Positions 33,315 through 37,874 of a stretch of 37,874 bases of DNA are shown piece after piece; within the stretch, counting starts at the first letter, position 1; each line of letters begins with the position of its first letter. The notes under the pieces were generated by a model. It did not search any database. It saw nothing but the letters and a program-made list of their open reading frames with translations, and was not told where the DNA came from. The translations under genes and the position numbers were made by a program. The stretch is from Bacteroidota bacterium (GTDB lineage Bacteria > Bacteroidota > Ignavibacteria > SZUA-365). The stretch is taken from positions 1 through 37,874 of the forward strand of contig JACZJN010000170.1 of the NCBI GenBank assembly GCA_014860565.1. Direction: 5' to 3'.

Positions 33315-36095
33315 ATGCGTGCTGCTGTTTCTGTCTGCATCCTGATCTTTGCGGCTACTGCTGCCAGCGTTTTCAGTCCCGCGAAGGTCCCTACGCCGCG
33401 GCGTGCGGGATTGTCGCCCGCTGATCGTGTGTATTACTCAGCGCAGTTCCAACTGTTGCGCACACGCGATCCACGCACAGGCATGGTGCCGGCAGACATT
33501 CGCGGCAGGGAATACACGTACGCCGCCACATTGCCAAGGGCGACGGAGGATGCAGCATTCATGCGCCGACAGCAGCGCAGCGCCTTCGTGCCGGTATGGA
33601 AGCAGCGCGGTCCGACGCGCGTGGCGGGACGCATGCTGGATATAGTGTTCGATATCGAGAATGACAACATTTTGTATGCAGGCAGCGCCAGCGGGGGATT
33701 CTGGAAGTCGGACGACCGCGGCGGAAGCTGGAGAAAAACCACGGCACCCACGGCGGAACAGACCGTGAGCTGCATCGTGCAAGACTCGCGTCCGGGAATG
33801 CGCGACATCATGTATTACGGGACAGGCGAGTTGCTCAGTACCACGGATCGCAGCATTCGCACGACCGCACGGACCACCGGATACGGAAACGGTATTTACC
33901 GCAGCAGCGACCGGGGTGAAAGCTGGACACCGCTGACATCGACCCTGACCACGACGCAGGGCCGACTCGTGAGTCCTTTTCAAGGCGTGTGGGACTTGGC
34001 GATTGCCTCCGACGGCTGGGATGCGGGTGCGCTGTATGCCGCCTGCTACGGTCAGATCCTGCGTTCACGGGATAATGGTGAAAGCTGGGAACATGTTCTG
34101 GGAGATGCATCGAATCCGTCGTTTTCCACGGATATCGTTCTCACACCGGTGTTGTCATACGCCGCCATCGGCGGTTTCTCGGTTGCCGCTGGTGTTCCTT
34201 CGCAGCGGGGAGTGTTTTTCTCGACCGACAGGCGCGACTGGTTCGACATCACACCCGCCGGATTTCCCGGCGATGCACGCGTGGTGGAACTCGCCGCCGC
34301 GCCATCAGATCCGTACACTCTGTTCGTGCTGACTGAACAGGCCGAGCCACACCCGATCCCGCAGTTGGCGTTCACTTCCTCCCGGCACACGCTGTGGCGA
34401 TACCGGCACAATCCCGCGAGCGGCAGCGGTGTGTGGGAGCAGCGCACGGCGGCACTTCCAGGCGGAGGTATCGGGGGGTCGGGGAGCAACGGCTATAACT
34501 CGCTCGGTGGCTACTGCGTGGCGATGGCAGTGCACCCTGATAATCCCGACGTGCTTTTTCTGGGTGGCACCAACCTCTATCGATCAACGAACGCATTCAA
34601 AACTTCGGGCAGTACGAATATCATTGGCGGCTATCCCTATTCCTGGTCCGACAACGAACTCCATCCCGATCAGCATGCGCTGGCATTTCTGCCTTCCGAC
34701 CCCGCGCAGCTCTACGTCGCCAACGACGGCGGCGTTCAATTCACACCGAACAGTCAGTGGTCCGACCCCGCCTGGACCAACCGCAACGACGGTCTCGTCA
34801 CCTCGCAATTCTATCGCGTGGCACAGGATCCTGCGGCGGTGCAGGCCGAATTCTGTATCGGGGGACTGCAGGACAATGCCACCTACTACAGCAACGACGC
34901 GGCCGATCCTGCGGAATGGGAAGGCGTGATCGGCGGAGATGGTATGAGCGTGGCGGTATCACCCGGCGGCGACTTCGTGCTGGCCTCGGTGTATACCGGC
35001 CGCGTCTATTCCCTTCTATTTCTGCCCAATGGTTTGCTGGTCGACGTGCAGTTTCAGCGTCCGGACCTGTTTGAGGATGCGGACTTCGCCTTTTTCACCG
35101 TTTTCGCGCTCGATGCGTTCAACGGACGCACGCTCTATCTCGGGGGCCTTCGAGCACTGTGGCGTAAAGACGACATCTCCCTTTCCGTCCTTGATCCCGA
35201 TCGTGTCGAGGAAGGGTGGAGCGAGATCGCCGCGGCGTCCTTCCCCGATCCGGATTATGTCAGCGCAATTGGCTGCGCCTCCGACGCCTCGGGACGGATC
35301 TATATAGGAAGCAGCGGCGGGGGACTCCTGCGCATCGACGATGCGCGCGGAGTGTCTCCGCAGGTGACGACGGTCCGTTCCCCGATATTTCCGGCAGGTG
35401 GTTATGTCTCCTGCCTCGCCGTCGATCCACGCGATCACGATCGCCTCTTCGCGGTTTTTTCCAATTACAACGTGCAGAGCGTTTTTCTCAGCAGCGACGG
35501 CGGAGCGACATGGTCCACGGTGAGCGGCAATCTCGAAGAGCATCCCGACGGCAGCGGGGCGGGACCGTCCGTGCGCTGGGTGGTGATTCTCCCGGTCGAG
35601 GGCGGTGAAATCCTCTTTGCCGCCACCAGCAGCGGTCTTTTTTCCACGACACGCATTGATGGAATGAACACGGTATGGATGCGCGAGTCGCCCGACGGCA
35701 TCGGCATGGTCTGTGTCGATCATGTCGACGCGCGCGCCACCGACGGTTCCGTCCTCGTCGCCACCCAGGGCAGCGGCGTGTGGGCGGCTCGCGTCGCCGG
35801 AGTCAATGGCATCGCAGGGGCTATCAATGAGAATGGATTCCAGCTCATGGATGCGTGGCCGCAGCCCCTGGGCGAACGGCTGCAGGTGAAACTCCTCCAT
35901 GCGGCAGCGGCGGCGCTGACCATCACCGTCCACGACACCCAGGGGCGCGTGCTTCTTGAGGAACACCGCGTCCACACGGGCGGAACGGCGGTCCACAGCA
36001 TCGACACACGCGGGCTTCCGTCGGGAGTCTGTTTCCTCCGTGTCGATGATGGGACGCAGCAACGGGTGATGAAGCTGCTGAAAATGGCACTATAA
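33315..36095 (+). CDS. BNR/sortilin-like propeller protein with T9SS sorting domain
   Basis: A 926-residue exported protein. The signal peptide spans about residues 1-20. The body carries many Asp-box-type units (SASGGFWKSDDRGGSWRKT, YRSSDRGESWTPL, LRSRDNGESWEHV, LSSDGGATWSTV), typical of BNR/VPS10 ten-bladed or tandem seven-bladed propellers such as those in xyloglucanases. I see no clear catalytic Asp pair placement to call a hydrolase. The last ~80 residues are a T9SS-type sorting domain, without NYPNPFNP but with DAWPQPLGERLQVK, HDTQGRVLLEE, GLPSGVCFLRV and KLLKMAL. It follows the kinase gene by 28 bases on the same strand, so it may share the operon. A thioredoxin gene follows after 126 bases. 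Confidence 0.88.
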   Translation: MRAAVSVCILIFAATAASVFSPAKVPTPRRAGLSPADRVYYSAQFQLLRTRDPRTGMVPADIRGREYTYAATLPRATEDAAFMRRQQRSAFVPVWKQRGPTRVAGRMLDIVFDIENDNILYAGSASGGFWKSDDRGGSWRKTTAPTAEQTVSCIVQDSRPGMRDIMYYGTGELLSTTDRSIRTTARTTGYGNGIYRSSDRGESWTPLTSTLTTTQGRLVSPFQGVWDLAIASDGWDAGALYAACYGQILRSRDNGESWEHVLGDASNPSFSTDIVLTPVLSYAAIGGFSVAAGVPSQRGVFFSTDRRDWFDITPAGFPGDARVVELAAAPSDPYTLFVLTEQAEPHPIPQLAFTSSRHTLWRYRHNPASGSGVWEQRTAALPGGGIGGSGSNGYNSLGGYCVAMAVHPDNPDVLFLGGTNLYRSTNAFKTSGSTNIIGGYPYSWSDNELHPDQHALAFLPSDPAQLYVANDGGVQFTPNSQWSDPAWTNRNDGLVTSQFYRVAQDPAAVQAEFCIGGLQDNATYYSNDAADPAEWEGVIGGDGMSVAVSPGGDFVLASVYTGRVYSLLFLPNGLLVDVQFQRPDLFEDADFAFFTVFALDAFNGRTLYLGGLRALWRKDDISLSVLDPDRVEEGWSEIAAASFPDPDYVSAIGCASDASGRIYIGSSGGGLLRIDDARGVSPQVTTVRSPIFPAGGYVSCLAVDPRDHDRLFAVFSNYNVQSVFLSSDGGATWSTVSGNLEEHPDGSGAGPSVRWVVILPVEGGEILFAATSSGLFSTTRIDGMNTVWMRESPDGIGMVCVDHVDARATDGSVLVATQGSGVWAARVAGVNGIAGAINENGFQLMDAWPQPLGERLQVKLLHAAAAALTITVHDTQGRVLLEEHRVHTGGTAVHSIDTRGLPSGVCFLRVDDGTQQRVMKLLKMAL

Positions 36096-36221
36096 ATAGA
36101 GTACGGCGCGAAGCGAAAGAAATCCGCACCGCGTGAATCTTCTTCCGTGGTCCTGCATCCTATGTTCAGTTACGGCGATGAACGTGAACTATGAACATAC
36201 AATAGAAGGAACAGGATTATC

Positions 36222-36596
36222 ATGGAACATCTGACAAAACAGACCTTTCTGACGAAAGTCTTCGATTACGAGAACAAGCAGGAATGGGAATTCGCCGGCG
36301 AGCGTCCGTGCATCATCGACTTCTACGCCGACTGGTGTGCGCCCTGCCGCATGGTCGCTCCCGTGCTCGAAGAACTCGCCAAGGAATACGAAGGCAAGAT
36401 CGACATCTACAAGATCGACACCGAAGCCGAGCAGGAGCTCGCCTCCGTGTTCGGCATTCGCAGCATCCCTTCGATCCTTTTTGTCCCCATGGGCGAGAAG
36501 CCGCAGATGGCCGCCGGCGCGCTGCCGAAAGAGTCGTTTGTGCAGGCGATCAACGAAATTCTCCTCACCGAAGCCACGGCTCCGGTACAGAACTGA
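36222..36596 (+). CDS. trxA: Thioredoxin
   Basis: A 124-residue cytoplasmic thioredoxin, which reduces disulfides in other proteins using electrons from thioredoxin reductase. The fold is complete: IIDFYADWCAPCRMVAPVLEEL with active-site Cys39 and Cys42, the family Asp in DFYADW, and the cis-Pro loop GIRSIPSILF. The active site reads WCAPC rather than the more common WCGPC. A short N-terminal extension of about 15 residues precedes the first strand; no signal peptide. AGGA lies 5 bases before the ATG and TACAAT-like sequence occurs upstream, but no full promoter. A long hairpin follows the gene. Confidence 0.95.
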   Translation: MEHLTKQTFLTKVFDYENKQEWEFAGERPCIIDFYADWCAPCRMVAPVLEELAKEYEGKIDIYKIDTEAEQELASVFGIRSIPSILFVPMGEKPQMAAGALPKESFVQAINEILLTEATAPVQN

Positions 36597-36670
36597 CTTT
36601 GTTATGGCGCGCGTGGAGCGCCGACAAAAACATTCAGTCTTCCTCATCCTGTAAGATTGAATAGTGGTGG

Positions 36671-36703
36671 CAGAAATCCCGGTCCAAAAGACCGGGATTT
36701 CTG
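36671..36703 (+). terminator. Perfect 14-bp hairpin after the thioredoxin gene
   Basis: CAGAAATCCCGGTC (36671-36684) pairs perfectly with GACCGGGATTTCTG (36690-36703) across a 5-base loop (CAAAA). The tail after it is only TTGG, so the U tract is weak, but the 3' arm itself contains ATTT. It is 74 bases after the stop and 20 bases before the promoter of the next gene, which fits a terminator that insulates the two. Confidence 0.6.
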
Positions 36704-36723
36704 TTGGTGCAATCCGATTCCGC

Positions 36724-36752
36724 TTGACAATCTCCTGGCGAAAAAGTACAAT
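36724..36752 (+). promoter_or_regulatory. Strong sigma70-like promoter of the GAF-GGDEF gene
   Basis: TTGACA (36724-36729) and TACAAT (36747-36752) are separated by 17 bases, eleven of twelve positions matching the classical consensus. The leader to the ATG at 36879 is about 120 bases. Confidence 0.75.
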
Positions 36753-36878
36753 ACCGCTGTATCCCAAAATCATACCGCCATGCGACCTCGGTGCGATAAC
36801 GCCGTGAGGCCGTTCCTGTTGACTGCGACAGCTTCATCATAGAAACGACACCGACCACTATAGGCACGGAGGTGCGTC

Positions 36879-37874
36879 ATGAGAGATATGCAGTCATCCC
36901 AGTGCACGGAATTTGTCATGGAGCTCGTGAAGCTGCTGGCAACCCACCGGCATTACGAACGCGTCTTCCATTTCGTTGTCGATCGGCTCACGCGGCTATA
37001 CCGTAGCCGTGCTTGTGCCATTGTGCTCATCGACAGCGAAAGCGAATATCTGAGCATCGAAAACTGCAGCGGAATCTCGCACACATTCTGCAAGAGCTTC
37101 CGCCAACAGGTCGCGACAGGGTCGATCGGGGAGATGCTATGGACGGGACGTCCCATCCTGATTTCCGATGCCAGCCTTTTACCAGAGGTCGCTCACAGCG
37201 TCGAGTTGGAGTCGCCTTTCGCCTCCTGCCTCTGCGTGCAGGTCGCCGTTCATCACCAGACCATCGGATATCTGTATGCGGACAGTGAGGAGAAGGATGC
37301 GTTTGTCGAAAGCGACATCCCGGTCTTCGAAACCTTTGCCCGTATTGCCGCGCTCGCGTATTATCAGAATCGTCTGTACGAGGACAATCTGCGCCTCGAC
37401 CGCGTCGACCACGAAACCGAGTTGCAGCGCTATTCCTTTTTCTCTGAAAGCCTGCAGCAGAATCTCGACCGTGCGGCCAGTACCGGCGAACCGCTCGGCC
37501 TGATCATGATGGATATCGACAACTACAAGCGCATCAGCAACACCTTCGGCGGTGGGGCACGGCGCGCGTTCATGCGCGAATTCGGCGGTCTCATCAATCG
37601 TCAGCTTCGCACTTACGACAGTGCCTGTCGCTACGGTGCCGACGAGGTTATCATGATGCTGCCCAATACGAGCGCCGATGCGGCTATCGAAGCCGCGAAC
37701 GCTGTTTGCGAATCCATCCGCAATCACACATTCACCGAACACGACCTGGTCACCACGGTCAGCTGCGGCGTGGCCGTTTTCCCCGACGATGCCGACACCG
37801 TAGAGGAAATCATTCTATCCGCGAAGCATTCCGTGTTCGAGGCCCAGCGCAGAGGACGGAACAAGATCTTCCAC
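36879..37874 (+). CDS. GAF-GGDEF signalling protein, altered signature, 3' end cut by window
   Basis: The frame is open for 332 codons to the window edge. GGAGGTG lies about 6 bases before the ATG. Residues ~20-165 look like a GAF sensor domain (RACAIVLIDSESEYLSIENC, GSIGEMLWTGRPILISDASL, VHHQTIGYLYADS). Residues ~190-332 are a GGDEF domain: GLIMMDIDNYK has the metal-binding Asp212, and AVFPDDADTVEEII and AQRRGRNKIF are in place. The signature itself reads RYGADEV (253-257) instead of RYGGDEF, and the usual DxLTGLxNRR start is replaced by DHETELQRYSFF. It may be a weak diguanylate cyclase or a c-di-GMP/GTP-binding regulator. The missing end is probably only a few residues. Confidence 0.85.
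   Translation, partial: MRDMQSSQCTEFVMELVKLLATHRHYERVFHFVVDRLTRLYRSRACAIVLIDSESEYLSIENCSGISHTFCKSFRQQVATGSIGEMLWTGRPILISDASLLPEVAHSVELESPFASCLCVQVAVHHQTIGYLYADSEEKDAFVESDIPVFETFARIAALAYYQNRLYEDNLRLDRVDHETELQRYSFFSESLQQNLDRAASTGEPLGLIMMDIDNYKRISNTFGGGARRAFMREFGGLINRQLRTYDSACRYGADEVIMMLPNTSADAAIEAANAVCESIRNHTFTEHDLVTTVSCGVAVFPDDADTVEEIILSAKHSVFEAQRRGRNKIFH

Noticed and set aside
36657..36842. A 61-codon frame across the hairpin and promoter after thioredoxin
   Set aside because: It is interrupted in meaning by a perfect hairpin and a near-consensus promoter and has no homology I recognise.

Overview
The window looks like a chromosomal segment from a GC-rich member of the Fibrobacterota-Chlorobiota-Bacteroidota (FCB) group, most like Ignavibacteria/Kapabacteria or a relative. 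The main reason is type IX secretion (T9SS): at least five genes encode a cleavable signal peptide, or are cut by the window edge, and end in a T9SS sorting domain, several with the NYPNPFNP motif. A gingipain-family (C25) peptidase of the long PorU type, an Omp28-like protein and TPR histidine kinases fit the same group. No ribosomal or other phylogenetic marker is present, so the lineage is an inference.

Layout. 1-2.6 kb: two convergent T9SS cargo genes, the second a propeller with 14 Ycf48/BNR-like units; by eye this stretch has lower GC than the rest. 2.9-5.06 kb: a WbuB-like glycosyltransferase, then a RHH antitoxin/MazF toxin pair, then a fragment that repeats the 3' end of the glycosyltransferase, so the toxin-antitoxin pair sits between two related copies of that gene's tail. 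5.05-10.36 kb: a 1767-residue C25 peptidase, its terminator, then tRNA-Gln(CTG) with promoter and terminator. 10.66-13.2 kb: a lipoprotein and, on the minus strand, a secreted Omp28-like CXXC protein. 13.4-18.1 kb: a 1553-residue fusion of an acyl-CoA-synthetase-like ANL domain, about 750 unassigned residues, and a GNAT acetyltransferase. 18.1-23.2 kb, minus strand: diheme cytochrome c, a reductive-dehalogenase-like iron-sulfur protein next to an L,D-transpeptidase lipoprotein, and a short-chain dehydrogenase. 23.3-27.3 kb, minus strand: an outer-membrane barrel protein and a 1075-residue secreted choice-of-anchor/vWA-like protein.

27.5-36.1 kb, plus strand: two tandem barrel proteins with thrombospondin type 3 calcium-binding repeats (the first ends in OmpA), a TPR-hybrid-free histidine kinase starting one base after the second, and a T9SS-sorted BNR propeller. 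This set is the best candidate here for an undescribed system: an envelope calcium-binding or wall-anchoring module joined to a sensor kinase and a secreted propeller, with no response regulator nearby. 36.2-37.9 kb: thioredoxin, a long hairpin, a strong promoter, and the start of a GAF-GGDEF protein whose GGDEF signature is altered and which runs off the end of the window.

As a whole the region is about the cell envelope and secretion: several secreted surface proteins, a candidate processing peptidase for them, outer-membrane barrels, a wall-crosslinking enzyme and two signalling proteins. There is no phage, transposase, integrase or CRISPR array.
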